Shown here piece by piece: positions 23,271-35,414 of a stretch of 64,000 bases of DNA. Each line of letters starts with the position of its first letter. Within the stretch, counting starts at the first letter, position 1. The notes below the pieces were generated by a model. It was not told the DNA's origin and made no database searches. It was given only the letters and a program-made list of their open reading frames with translations. Source of the stretch: Scalesia atractyloides (taxonomy: Eukaryota; Streptophyta; Magnoliopsida; Asterales; Asteraceae); assembly GCA_947069175.1 (NCBI GenBank), contig CAMTDV010000002.1:11400988-11464987 (forward strand). The letters run 5' to 3'. The translations under genes and the position numbers were made by a program.

Positions 23271-23811
23271 CATCTAGCCTCATGCGTGGCATAAATACGT
23301 GCGATGTCGTGTCTCTTTGTTTTACGTAGAAACTCTTTGGTATACAATTTAATGATCGTGTTACAAAAGAATTGCAAACATTCACGCGAAGTTCTGTCTG
23401 ACATTGCTAAGTATTCATCAAATTGATCGGGAGGGTTACCTGTCGCTAGTTGGCGATTGGTGGACGTGCATTTTTGTATCGACGTGAAACTTTGTTTGCC
23501 CCTCCCGTCGTAACTTTCTTGAAACCATTCGTCGCTTGCTTTGATGTCCTCCTACAATCTTTAAAAATAAATCTTTTGGTAAACGAAACCGATCTCTAAA
23601 CGTTTCAGCCTCGTAGACCGGATTCTCCACAAAATAATCCTTCATTAACACCTCGTTGGCATGTATACGATCACGATCCACCATTTTCTTCTTTGGACGG
23701 CTTGAACCTTCAAGTTCGTTATACACCTTCTCGACATAATCCATGCGTGTCATTGTCGGAAGATGTATCGCTATCGGTGTCCATCGTAAACGAATCCGTA
23801 GGAGATTCCAT
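23271..23811 (-). pseudogene. Harbinger transposase, N-terminal part
   Basis: The start at 23811 gives an acidic, Ser/Asp/Thr-rich lead, MESPTDSFTMDTDSDTSSDN. After a frameshift near 23750 come RDRIHANEVLMKDYFVENP and FRDRFRLPKDLFLKIV, the helical N-terminal region of plant HARBI1-like transposases. Further frameshifts follow down to 23271, where C3 interrupts the gene. The DDE part is at 20616-21301. Confidence 0.8.
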
Positions 23812-24116
23812 TTTTAAAATTAGAAGATAGAAAGTAGAGATGTATTTTTGTGGGTTAAAAGATTGTATTTTTTATGGGTTAAAGAATGTAGAATGTGTAT
23901 ATATATATATTTTGATCGTTTATTTTTAAAAAAATGTATTGCGTATATATAACGGTCATCATCAATGGTCATCATCAAACGGTAGAATTTTTAATATATA
24001 ACGTGTGATGACGATGGCGTGTCATCAAATCCACGTGTTGTGGAAACCACCGGTGGTGGTGTATCATGTGGTAAAACGTGTGGTTCCGGCTCGACAACGG
24101 AGCGCCTCGGGTCCCC

Positions 24117-26843
24117 TAATCCAAACTCATGAAATGTTTAAAGATAAACCAAACTTTTAACGCGTTCTCTTTCAGTGATTTCGTATTAACTCAAAGTTAA
24201 CTTAATTAGTTTTTGCTAATATGCACTGCTATGTAGTAAAAAGTCAAAGTTTTGATGACTTAAGCTGCTTACGTGGCAAAAAAAATCAAAGTTTTAATGA
24301 AATGAACTACTTATGTGACAAAGTTTTGATGACGTGGACCGTTTATATGGTAATTCACGTTAACAAAAATTAACCGAGTTATATTTCAGTTAGTAAGAAA
24401 CCACTTAGTAAGGGACCACTAAAGAAAATTTATTTAAAGTTGAAAATGTTGGTAACTATTTCTTGAATTGAGATTATTCCCGGCTCTATGCAATGGCATG
24501 AAGAAGGATGTGTAATTTTACATAACTAAATGTAACGTTTACTTATATATAGTATACATTGATTTGGGGATATAACAAATATATTTTAATGACAAAGCAT
24601 ATCAAATTATAAATAAGTGGACCCAGGAGGCAAGGATAACACAAAAATATATTCTCCGGATCATTATCTAATGCTTTACTTATATCAAATACAGTATTTT
24701 AACTTTAAACTTTAACTTTAAGCCTAGGAAAATATCCATACTACAAGTATCTAATTACGTATCACCCAAATCGAATTCAATATAAATAATAACTTATACA
24801 ACGAAAAGAAAGTGACCAAAAGAAACTATACGTTGCTTAGCTCGAGTACCCTGATATTTAAGCTTGAATCGATTATGATGTAAACATGCTAAATTGACCG
24901 AACTCGACTAGTGATTATTTTTTCAAGCTCATCTCGTTTATCTTAAATGAGCCCGAATTTTGCATGTAAGTAGTTTTTCAAATTATTTATATATAATATT
25001 GAGTTTTTTTTCATAAATTCATATACAATAACAACTATCATATAAAATATATGTTTCATAAATAAAAAAATATATAAATAATAGGTTTAATTATGCTCAC
25101 GAGTCTAGAAAGTAAAGCTTAAATTCGAACTTATTTATTGAAGTAGTTTCGATTGAGGCTTAAGCTAATTTAAGCTTAACTTAAATACAACTTGACGGCT
25201 CACAAAACAACTCATTTACACCCAGAAAAACGTTGACATGATAATGCTCTAGATGTTGGTATTCACATGTTACAAGGAAAACAAAGTTATAACATAAATT
25301 TTGACTTAAAAATCGTCCAAATTGCATCATATGAATTTAGTAGTAAGGTTTGACTTCACATAACATGGTGTTGAGGGACGGTTGAAGGTTGAAAGGTCGT
25401 GCATGATTTTAAAGTCGGTGGTTAGTCAACGACTCGCAAAATTATTTCATTTGTATGGTTTCGTTCAAAACTATATTATTAAATGGAACCAACCATTTTC
25501 TCGCATCTGGATTATCGGATTCGTAAGAAAGAAAAAAAAATCATCACTTAAGATTAAGTGAGTTGTACATCTTTTTCATCTCTCTCTCATCTCTTGTCTA
25601 CTCGGATTCGTAAGAAAGATAAAAAAAAAAAATCATCCGTTAAGATTAAGTAATTATACATTTTTTTCATCTCTCTCAACCTAACTCTCTCTCTCTCTTT
25701 TCTACCACACTTTTCATGTCATCTCTAACCATTTCTAAACCATGGAAATGCCCGTCTTTTGCATCTCTAGCCATTAGAGCAGTAACTCATAGGTTAGTTT
25801 CTTGATGATGCATCAATCGATTCTAGTGATCGAAATCGTCTTGGTATAACGATCGAAATGATTTTTGTACAACTGTGCAAGCATTAACCGTCTATTTGAT
25901 TTTAATTATTTGATACGTTTTATCAATTTTCTTGTCCTTTTTTAGGTGACTTCGCATCATAGGTACCTGGAACTTGCCACACCTTAGTTAGTTAGTTCCA
26001 CCATTTTAATCGTGCAAAATGTTAAAATGGTGATTTTATGTCGTTCAAAACCGCCCATCTGTAAAATTTGTTAAACATGTTTCATTCGAAACCTTTTATC
26101 AAACAAGCCCCTAATACTAAAAAACCAAGAACGAATTTCACAATTGAAACCAAATAAACTTCACATGTCTCTATGACAATATTTTGACACAATGTTTAAG
26201 GTTCAGTTGTTTAAATATTTGTTAAACTAATGGGATATACCGCACTTTGCGGCGGCTTTTGATCGATATCGATTCAGTTAGTCATAACACCGTGACAATA
26301 CTGTCATCGGTACCGTTGTCTAGACACCATTAGTTTGCTTCGGCACAGTACTCAACCCAAATGGATATCGACACGTACTTTTACATCGATCAAAAACATT
26401 AATTTACTTTGCAATAACTATATTTGTATAGGTTTCAATGTAGCAATAACTGTACCGATTGTTTTTCGGTCAAAACTACTTCAATTCATCATACCTATAC
26501 AAAATAATCTTCATCTCTTTAAAATAGAACAATATTTTCAATGATTCTATTCAACTATTTAAAGAAAATAAATAAAAGAAAACGCTACTGTAAGGTTACA
26601 AAATAAATTAATATAAGGAATAATGTATTTCTATTTTCTTTTATCTTTTATATAATAGGGATATTTGACAAATAAAGAGATCAATATTTAATGTATTTTA
26701 TACATCATCATATATTTCATTTATTCCACATGGGTGCATATGATTTGTTTGTGAGTCACCAATAACTCAACTTAGTTTTCACCGTAGCTAAGAAGTTGTT
26801 CAATTATATATATAATAATGTGATTTGTTTTGTGTTTATAGGT
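24117..26843. other. AT-rich intergenic DNA
   Basis: No coding region was recognised. A GCTCGAG-type low-complexity stretch occurs around 24835-25210, and an 87-bp tandem duplication lies at about 25516-25690. Around 26220-26330 a GC-richer stretch (CCGCACTTTGCGGCGG) looks like transposon-derived sequence that I cannot place. Confidence 0.5.
25516..25690. repeat. 87-bp tandem duplication
   Basis: CGGATTCGTAAGAAAG occurs at 25516 and 25603, each time followed by an A-run, ATCATC, AAGATTAAGT and a CT-rich tract (CATCTCTCTC). The two units differ by a few substitutions. Confidence 0.85.
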
Positions 26844-27100
26844 ATGGCACAATTCACGAGCGACCCGAAACATAACATTTGTGCGTATATGGGAACTGAA
26901 TCGCAATATTATGATGAGTTAAAAAGTGTTATCGAATTCTTAAAACAGTCCAAGATCAAATTTGCAATTGCCAAAACCTATGACGCTTACAGAGATATCC
27001 AATGATAGTTTTGGAAACTGACTGTGCTTTCAATCCTAGCAGCATTAACTCAATTATCAACAATCAGCCAGAGTCATTTCCGAAGTGACGATTAGACATA
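26844..27100 (+). pseudogene. Copia-type gag N-terminal relic
   Basis: The frame from the ATG at 26844 reads MAQFTSDPKHNICAYM and then SVIEFLKQSKIKFAIAKTY, ending in two stops at 27003. Then a FWK motif follows in the same frame. This resembles the start of the large Ty1-copia polyproteins common in Asteraceae, which read as DPKHNxVAYL, a xFLxxSxIxFAL stretch and QFW. The ATG is directly preceded by a splice-acceptor-like TTTATAGGT. No other part of an element was found around it. Confidence 0.4.
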
Positions 27101-28028
27101 GGTTAGACTAGTTGGGCTTTGTTTGTTGATTATTAGGATACATAGGATTTGTTTATACTTTTAGCATCCTGATTCATCAACAATTTAGGTATCCCTCTTA
27201 TCAATCCAGATACTGTTTCATAAGTACTCATTCAAGAGATGGTGACTTCTTGCTCTCATTTACTACATCTTAATATCTTTTGTTACCCCTTTTATTTTTG
27301 CATTGTTTGCTTAGTCTCAGATTTATTTAGATAAGTTTCCAACATTCTCAAAAGTCACTATTATTTGCCGGTTAGGTAGGTATCTATCAAGCTTCGTTAT
27401 CAATATCTATTGTGTATATAGATTGATGATACCCGATACTTATTATTATCATATTGTATTCTGATGGATATACTAGCTGATTGTGTGTAATTTTTACTTT
27501 TTAGTACATTGGTGAATACTTTTTTTGTAAACTTAATTGTGTAATTGTATTTCCATTAAAAACCATGTAGTTAGTTACGCGCGCCACGACTCGTTTCAAG
27601 GTCGAGCCGGTTCGTTTGTTAATTACAATTTTTATATACATAAATGGCTATTATATATAATTATTGTCATATATATATATATAGTTATTTTTATCATCAC
27701 AATTATATATAATAATAATACTATTAATTATGTAATATATCTTTATTAGTTTGAACAAAGTTTTGTATATTCGTATCGATAAAAGACTCATTTATGCTCA
27801 CGACTCACAAGCCTAGTCAAAATTGGTATATGGAGTTTGGACTCGGGCTCGTTTATTATATGAGTTTCAATTTATGCTCGAGAACGAATTGAACTCTTAA
27901 AGCTCGGCTCGATTCGGACTTTTAGCAAATCAGTATCGAGTAACTTACAACGTGTCGGTTAAGCCTCTAGTAACAAGTATTGTATATAACATTATATAAG
28001 TTCTTATTTGTTTTTCACATATATTTTT
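27101..28028. other. AT-rich intergenic DNA
   Basis: There is no gene. A TA/AT-rich tract lies at 27640-27750, and a decayed stretch of the GCTCG type (CTCGGGCTCG, AAGCTCGGCTCGATTCGG) at about 27780-27930. Confidence 0.5.
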
Positions 28029-28162
28029 ACATCTATTATTGTCGGTGTTAATGAAATTCAGTTTCTGGGCTTTAAATATTCTACTAAATAAAATACATCT
28101 ATAATTGTTGGTTTTAATGAAATTTAATTTCTGGGCTTTAAATATTCTACCAAATAAAATGG
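28029..28162. repeat. 66-bp tandem duplication
   Basis: The unit with TTTCTGGGCTTTAAATATTC occurs twice, starting at about 28029 and 28095, with a few substitutions. Confidence 0.85.
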
Positions 28163-28419
28163 AAAACAAAAATCTAAAAGTTGGGCTAAACACTTGTGTT
28201 TATTAAACACCGCAAAATGATCAGAAAAACCTAGTGTGAATTTATATTATCAAAACCCAAACACAAAAAATGCAATCGAATGAACCAAATAATTTAATAG
28301 TCACCCAGCATTGCATATAAAAATACAAAATACCAAGCGATGAGCCACGGGCCTTCTTCTAAAAGCGTTATTGGGCCCGAGGTAATTGAAGTTTGAACTC
28401 TTGAATAGAGTTGCATATA

Positions 28420-29070
28420 TCGGGTATTTTTAATAATCGGTTCTGGGTATGAAATCGATTTCAGGTATTGAATTAAAGGATAAAATCGGGTATTGTTATA
28501 CCCGGTTCCGGTTATTGGCTTAAAAAACCATACCCTATGTACCGGTTCCAATTCTGATATGAAACCGATCTTTCGGCTCCCGGGTATTATAATACCCTAT
28601 TTTCGGATATGAAAATAAACTTGTCCGGTATGAAAAAAAACACCAATTTTGAGGCTGCAATTTTTTTTGTTACAAATATATTTTTTTGCCTAAAATTATA
28701 AAAAAAAAACAACATAGTAATTAGAAATTTCAAATATTACAAAGATATAAACTTAAAAACATAAAAATAAAGATTAATATATATATTTTTTAACTGAAGG
28801 AACTAGAAAAAACATATATAATTTTGGGTATTTGGAAAACCTAGTTCGGGTATTGGGAAACCCGGTTCCGGTAATGAATTGGAACCGGTTATCAGATATA
28901 ATCGAGTACAAATCGGTTCCGGTTATGTGTTCGGTTTTTGCTCCTAAAATGTAAACCCTATGCATACCCTACGGGTATGTTCGGTTCCTAAATATCCGGT
29001 TATAAAAATACCCGGTTCCGGGTTTTTTTCCCGGATACGGTTCTGGTTCCGATTCCCTTTTTTTGTGCAA
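28420..29070. repeat. CCGGTTCCGG-rich repeat region
   Basis: Short words such as CCCGGTTCCGG, TACCCGGTTCCG and AACCGGTT recur on both strands in two blocks (about 28420-28620 and 28830-29060) around an AT-rich core (28620-28800). The arrangement suggests an old inverted-repeat element rather than a gene. Its family is unknown. Confidence 0.5.
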
Positions 29071-29170
29071 CTCTACTCTTGAAGTGACATTCCTAACCTA
29101 ACAAGTAAAAAACTTTTGACCATGGCTTTACACGCGAAAGTTTTTTCGATGATTAAACTATTGCCACAAT

Positions 29171-29545
29171 TTTAATTCTTTGAAAGAATAAATATTTTGC
29201 CTTTCTTATCTACTAATGTATAAGCATGCACTCTTATTACTTTTTAGGTTTATCATTTTCATTGTTATGTAATGCTATGGCAATTTTAAATCTTTTCAAA
29301 TGGTTAACACATGCACTCTAAAATTAAGTCTAAGTTTACAAATTTTTCGATAGTAAGATTTAAACGCTCAACCTTAAGAATAGTGTCACTTGATACAACT
29401 AAGCTGTAAGTCCTTTGAACTATTGAAGTGACGATTTTATTCTTGGAAAGAATAAATATCTTGCCTTTATTGACGACTATCATTAGAGCATCCACTGTTA
29501 TTACTTCTTAGGTTTGTCATTTTCATTGCTATGATATGTTATGAC
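29171..29545. repeat. Direct repeat of about 110 bp, 260 bp apart
   Basis: A block with GAAAGAATAAATATTTTGCC, TTATTACTTTTTAGGTT and ATCATTTTCATTG at 29171-29285 returns diverged at about 29431-29545. Confidence 0.7.
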
Positions 29546-30380
29546 TAACGGTTAACACACACTATCTAATTCTACTTCTAAAACAACATTGTTTTACACA
29601 AATTAGTTGATGTTTATATTTTATCCAAAGTGTATTAAATAAACAAGTTAGTGAGTGGATTAGCCGAATCTACTCATCCTTGGAGCATATTTGCTTAACA
29701 CCAAAAGTCCCCTATTTATGGTGGAGATCCTATTGCAATGATGCGTTCTTGTGAAAAAAAAAATGTTATTGTATCCTCTATTACAAACACAAACGGTCTT
29801 ATATATCTTGAAGCTGAGCAATGGCGAAGCTTGAGATTTTCGATCCGGAGGACGATAGTCACCACACTTAAAAAATTATATAAAACCGGAGGTCGAAAAC
29901 GTATATATCCAAAAATTTCTATACGAAAACTACATAATCTCACGACTAAGCGAAAAGTTCAGGGGTCAGCCGCCCCCTCCTGCCCCTTAAAAGCTTCGCC
30001 CATGAAGCTGAGATGATATATTCGAAATTAACAGAAACTTGTAAAATATAACCAAAACTTGTAAATGTTCCGGATCTGTTATTGAAGATAAAAAGGTCAT
30101 CCAACATTTTATTTAATCTTCCGACTAAAATATAATTATCTTTTGATAAAATTTGATTTACTTCTAATAAAACTGTTAGAGATGTCAAGTAGAATTTTGA
30201 AAATGTTAAAATGTAAGGTAATAAAAACAATGGTGTCGACTCATGTTAGGCTCATTATTAGTGCCTATATCGTTAAAAGTTCTATTCTTTTGTAGTCACA
30301 AAACTTTAAAAAAAATAGATCAGTTATTGTACTTGCAAAAAAGAAACATTTAGTTGATTCATCTTAATTTTCAAGACTAA
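29546..30380. other. Intergenic DNA with a transposon-like patch
   Basis: There is no supported gene. A patch at about 29820-30010 (GGGCGAAGCTTTTAAGGGGC on the minus strand with GGGGGCGGCTGACCCC) has the look of a decayed transposon end. The rest is AT-rich. Confidence 0.35.
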
Positions 30381-30668
30381 AGGGCTGTCTTGACAACTTC
30401 TGAATGATTAAATACTCAACTAGTAATAAGTCTAAACCTGTAAGAGGTCTGAACCATTAAGAGCTAGTATAACGCTTAACCGTTCAGAGGCAATGTCTGA
30501 CCAATTTAGATTAGAGGTTTTAATCATCCAGACACAGTATAATGTTTAACCATTCAGAGGCAAATGTCTGAATAATTCAGACATCTGCTAGCGAAACAAA
30601 CCGTCTGAACCATTAAATGTTAAGCCAGTACTGATGTCTGAACCATTAAGAGCTAAACAAACAACCCT
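30381..30668. mobile_element. MITE with AGGGCTGT/AGGGTTGT ends
   Basis: The left end reads AGGGCTGTCTTGAC; the right end on the minus strand reads AGGGTTGTTTGTTTAGC. The inside has several copies of TCTGAACCATTAAGAG and related words in both orientations. The target duplication is unclear, so the superfamily is not assigned. Confidence 0.55.
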
Positions 30669-31938
30669 AAATAAAATATAGATGATAAAGATACTAACAT
30701 ATAAATACCTTTAAATAAATAGACATATATATGTTTTCCTCGTAATACTAATACAAAACTTAAGTGGTGTTCATTTACAAAAATTTTAGTTCGATTACTT
30801 GATGGATATCTTTTACAAAATTAATGACGTTTTTTCTTCTTTCTAGAAAATTCAACATTTATACCAATTGATTGAGGCGGATCGAAATCCGACCCGAATG
30901 TAGATTACTAAGACAGAAGGAGACGACACGAGTGTTGTAGGTGGGCAATATGAAACGTACGTAACATATAATGGAGCACGAATGGGGACCCGGTTTGAAA
31001 ATGGGTAGGTGATCAAGATAATGAACCCACGTGTGTGTGGTTGATGTTTACTTGTCACCAAACATCACCCCCTTTAAGATTTTAGTACGGCAAAAGCGAC
31101 ATTCCTCCTATGCTCCCACATTTATCTACTTTATATAAAATCAAGGTAAAAACATATGCTCTTATCGTTTTAATAACTTAAAACATAAAAACTTGTTTTC
31201 TTTATAGTTATTGAGTTTATGTGGAAGAGAGGTTTTCTGTAAATCGAATGAAACTTACGCCGATGATTGAGACGAGATTCTGCATTTTTGAATCACGAAA
31301 CGATCGGTTTCCATTTCGGTTGTAGGTGTAACCAACCCGCTATTAAAGATATGACAGAATTAAATAATAGAAAAAGCAACACTGATAAACACCAAAATAG
31401 GCGATATTCACTGGCTCAGGAGCACCTACTCGAGTAAAAGCTTCTACAGCTGGTTGACCAAAATGAGAAAACGAATCTGTATTCCAAGTTACAACCTAAA
31501 ACAACCAACAAATGTGGTGTTTTATGCATATTTGAGATGGTGAGTATTTTTGAGAGCGTACAAAGTCTATCAAATTTCTTGTTTTTGGAACTAACTCAAC
31601 GATGGTAGCATCGTAGTTTTATACCCAAAACAAAAACAATAAAGTCTTCAAGGTTTAAACATTTAATGATCACACTAGACATGACGTGTGCCTGCTCTAC
31701 GCCATCTAGGGTCACTTCTTGTTCTTTATAACCAAGAAAATAATATTTGAGGAATGTTCACATTTATATATCACTCTTAAGGTTCCACTCTTCTGAGTGA
31801 GAATTTTTCACCCATTTTCTTAAGGATTCTTTTTCTTCATTTCAAACATACAACTTTAATTATCGATATCTCATTAATCTTAACTTTATGTAGACACACC
31901 TTAGTTCATTGCAAAGCTTTTTTCGAGAAGGATACAGA
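30669..31938. other. AT-rich intergenic DNA
   Basis: No coding region or clear repeat was recognised in this stretch. Confidence 0.5.
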
Positions 31939-32095
31939 CAGTGGCGGATCTATAAAACTTTCGTAGGGGTAACGTTTTAAAAGAAATGTGTAACAAAATC
32001 GGAAAAACGTTAAATTTTTCTAAAATTTACACTACCGGCGGAGCACCAAGGGGTAGCGGAGGCTACCCCTAATTATATGGTACATCCGCCCCTAG
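31939..32095. mobile_element. Small MITE with GTGGCGGATCT-type ends
   Basis: The left end is CAGTGGCGGATCTAT. The right end on the minus strand is TCTAGGGGCGGATGTACC. The five bases GATAC stand close outside both ends. The centre holds GGGGTAGCGGAGGCTACCCC, a perfect inverted repeat. A related copy lies at 61769-61925. Confidence 0.55.
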
Positions 32096-32726
32096 ATACG
32101 GATTAGTTTATAACAATCACATATAATTATTTATGTCCGAAGTTGGTAAATAATTAAATAGAATAATAAAACATTTTCACTATTATTCCGATACACACAT
32201 GAAAGCTATGCTCATATGCTTTGTTGACTTGAAAAATCCAAGTTTCAAATAAAGCATTAGTTTGAGAGGTTACTTGTATATTAGGACTTGAATCTATCAA
32301 CATTAGAGAAAGATTTTAAATACAAATTAATATCGCTAAAGCAAAGACTTTTTAATACTTTTAATGGAACTTGAAGATGTATAATAGCACATCAAATATT
32401 TTAAGAAAAAAAATTGACATTCCAACCATATTGATCCAAAATTTTTTGCTCAATAAGAAGTATAAATTTTTTTAGTAAAAGTCGAATTCAAGCTGTATAT
32501 TGATAAAGGTTCCCAATTAAGGCACTCCTTTCTTTCAAGACAGGTTGAATGCAGTCATGCACCCTACACGGTTCATGTCAAACCATCTCAGGCTCATCAC
32601 AAAATTGGAAAATTAAGATCATCAAGTCGCCAACTTAGATGGTAATTCAACCAAATTGATCTTATCACAAGAATATCTTTTCCCCCTCTAAATAAATTAG
32701 GGCCTTCAATATTAGCACTTGGATTA
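32096..32726. other. AT-rich intergenic DNA
   Basis: Nothing recognised except the left TTA target of the following element at 32724-32726. Confidence 0.5.
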
Positions 32727-33042
32727 GACCAGGCGGTGTGGCTCAGTGCCCCCTGTCACCTCACCATATTTGGCGCCCTCCCCATTTCGTGGGCGTTATA
32801 GAGGGGGGGGAGGGGGTTTATGGGCGGTTAACTCCTTGGCAAGCGCTATGGGAATGGTGATGGGGGGCCCACATTATTTTTAATTCAGTCAAATTCATTT
32901 TCTTTTTTATTTATTTTTATATATAAAGGGGCTTTGGAGAGGGTGTTACCCAACACTGTGCAAGTTAACGATAAATGCCCTTGCATACGTGGCGCTGATA
33001 TGACATAATAAACCCATAGGGCTTTATACCACACCTCCAACC
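32727..33042. mobile_element. Tourist-like (Harbinger) MITE, 316 bp
   Basis: The terminal sequences GACCAGGCGGTGTGG and, on the minus strand, GGTTGGAGGTGTGG are imperfect inverted repeats. TTA stands outside both ends (32724-32726 and 33043-33045), the target preference of PIF/Harbinger elements. The ends are GC-rich around an AT-rich core. It ends about 350 bp downstream of the EPFL stop codon. Confidence 0.75.
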
Positions 33043-33390
33043 TTATATCCATGCTACTTTCAAATCTTTGTATTTTGTAAGTCTCTAAAATTACGAGCTT
33101 TAATTTATATGAGATGTTGCTTATTTTTTCTCCTGGAGCACAAAAAATATGATCTTATAGATTTATAACTGATCAAGTGAATGGGAAAATAAACATAAAG
33201 TAGAAGATTCAAATTTAATTCCTTAAATGATGTCTAATATTATTGCTATAGATTAATCAAGCTTCTATATAGTTTTCATTTTTGCGATATTAGTCCTACG
33301 AATTGATTAATGACACATTGCCCTCGTAATTAATAGAACAAACTACAAACTAGTAACTTAGTAAGTCCCAAATAAAAAGCCATGCATGCA

Positions 33391-35276
33391 TCATGGCATG
33401 TACAATCTATTTCCACATTTGCATCTCCATGCTTCCGGGTAGTACTCCGTGGTCACCGGATTCCCTGGCGGCACTGGCACGTGAACCGGCTTGCATGGGG
33501 TGCACCGCCCGCATTTCCAAGCACAACGTGGCGGCGATGAGCCGGGCCAGGTTAATCTCCTCCTTGAAGTGGTGGTGGTCAAGGCCCACAAAGTCTCTTT
33601 TTCACTATTGGCAATATCCTGTATATGGCATTATGTAACACAACATGAGTTAAGGAGATGGACATTGTACATTAAATCAATTATTAGATAGACATAAGGA
33701 TGTTTGCTAACATGCGCCTGCCAAAGTCCAAAAGAGACAAGGTGGGGTTCACGGGAAGTTGAACGTATTAGCGAACATGACCCCGAGTTACCCGGGGCTG
33801 GGTCCCTCACAAAAGGACTGATTATTGGGGTCATAAGGTCAGTTGACTAGTGTACACAAGCTAACATGCGCCTTTTTAATAGGTTAGTTTCATGATTTTT
33901 GGATCCATATGGTTGGGTAGAAAGATAATATAATCTATCTTGTTTTATTTTTATTTTATTGATATTGATATTCAACTATTTTTTTAACTCACTTAACTAC
34001 TAAAACAATTTACAAGTCATTCAAATATACATGTAATAAGATCTAATAAAACTCGTTTTCTGAACATATTGAACAATGAAAAATAACAATGGTATGTTGT
34101 GCTTTTTGTTGGTTATAATCATTATCCAAAATATTATTTTTTTTTCACGTGTAATATATAAGTATATAACGAAACAGAATACATATGACACATTTTCCAC
34201 CATTATATATTTGAAACTTTTAATTGGCATTATTTATTATATCTGTTTTGTTTCATACATCGCCGTGTGTGTGGCTATAACCCTTGACGCATTACCATGT
34301 TGTACAGTGCAGCCACACAATCCAATAGTTTCCCTCCACCCCTCATGATGTTTTTTAGCAAGAAGGGAGTTAGAGAAGTAAATGACATGACATCATATGA
34401 TTGAGTTAAAAAAAATTTCACCTCACCTTATGAGGGATGTACCCATTTCACCCTTAACTTCTAATTAAAGATCAGTTATCTTTAAAGCTTATTATCATAC
34501 ATGTTACAATTCCGTATAAGAATCAAAAGTGGCCCATAACTGTCTCCTTCGTTAGGCTTAACACGATCCATCGAAATACCTTGATACACATCAGTTTTAT
34601 TTTATATATAGGTTGTTCATATCATTCATGTATGGTTTGAACTTTGAAGTGACTTGTTGGTTTATAAATGAACTTTATTTCTTGTACTAAGCTTTGTAAA
34701 AATAATTAAACTATACCTGATCATATGTGTAGTTTATATAACTATAAATGAAACCCTACCTGGTCTCTAACTTTTAATAGTGGCAAATAAAATTGTACTG
34801 CTAGGGTATAGCAATATCTTCCATACGGCCATACATACACACATATTACACATAAATACATATGAACCAAAAATAATCAAAACCTACAATTATTAAAGGG
34901 TTTAGTTCAAATTTTTTTTGGGGTTTATGTGTAAAAATAAGTAATTAAATCTCATTTTATTTTTAAAAGAAGAAATTAAAGTAATTAACATTAAAATCTA
35001 ACCTGAAAGTAGAGAACAGATTCTTGGTGTTTAGAAGCCAATGCAAACCTGTAAACTGTAAAACAAAATATATAGAAGAAAATAAGTAGCTAGCAACCCA
35101 TCAGTCAGATTAAAAGGAAAAAAAAAACATAAAAAATGGAGAAGATAAAATTATAAAAATAAATGTTTGAGATCCGATAATTACATACCTAAAGAAGGGT
35201 TTTTGAGGAGACAAATGGAGATGAAGAACAAAAACAAGAACGGTAGTGCTGATAGATGTTTTTTGAGAGTAGACAT
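33391..35276 (-). CDS. EPFL: EPIDERMAL PATTERNING FACTOR-like secreted peptide (CHALLAH/EPFL4-6 type)
   Basis: Three exons close in frame: 35189-35276, 35003-35055 and 33391-33618, giving 122 residues. Introns have GT-AG ends (133 and 1384 bp). The start at 35276 opens a hydrophobic signal peptide, LPFLFLFFISICLL at about residues 10-23. The last exon carries the mature peptide: GSSPPRCAWKCGRCTPCKP, PVHVPVPPGNPVTTEYY and the end PEAWRCKCGNRLYMP. Six Cys are present, as needed for the knotted fold. EPFL4/5/6 peptides are known to be secreted ligands of ERECTA-family receptor kinases, often with TMM as modulator, acting in stem growth and stomatal patterning. The EYYPEAWRCKCGN ending favours the CHALLAH group; which member is open. 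No stop or damage is visible. Splice sites are read by eye. Confidence 0.88.
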
Positions 35277-35406
35277 GGGTTTGAATATCACATAACCCAC
35301 AAAAAAGATCAAATCTTTAAGACTTAAAAAGTTGAGATTCAATGACTGATGCAATTATTTGGAACAAAAGATCAAAACCCACTTGTGTTTTGTTTTGGAG
35401 TACAGT

Positions 35407-35414
35407 CTTTATAG
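35407..35414 (-). promoter_or_regulatory. Probable TATA box of the EPFL gene
   Basis: The minus strand reads CTATAAAG about 130 bp before the ATG at 35276. Further upstream lies a GA/CT tract (about 35459-35500), frequent in plant core promoters. The transcription start would fall near 35380; this is inference. Confidence 0.5.

Larger units (their letters stand above)
18055..24116 (-). mobile_element. PIF/Harbinger transposon with nested LTR insertions
   Basis: One terminus reads GGGGCGCTCC (18055); the other, on the minus strand, reads GGGGACCCGAGGCGCTCCG (24116). Outside the right end stands TAA (24117-24119), the usual 3-bp Harbinger target. Outside the left end it has decayed to GTA. Subterminal repeats such as CCGTTTGATGATGACC occur near the right end. 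The transposase reads on the minus strand in two parts, 23271-23811 and 20616-21301. The interruptions are an LTR-like block (18267-20485) and the C3 fragment (21302-23270). Confidence 0.75.

Noticed and set aside
33407..33589. Second frame across the EPFL last exon
   Set aside because: It lacks the Cys pattern; the other frame joins in phase to the signal-peptide exons.
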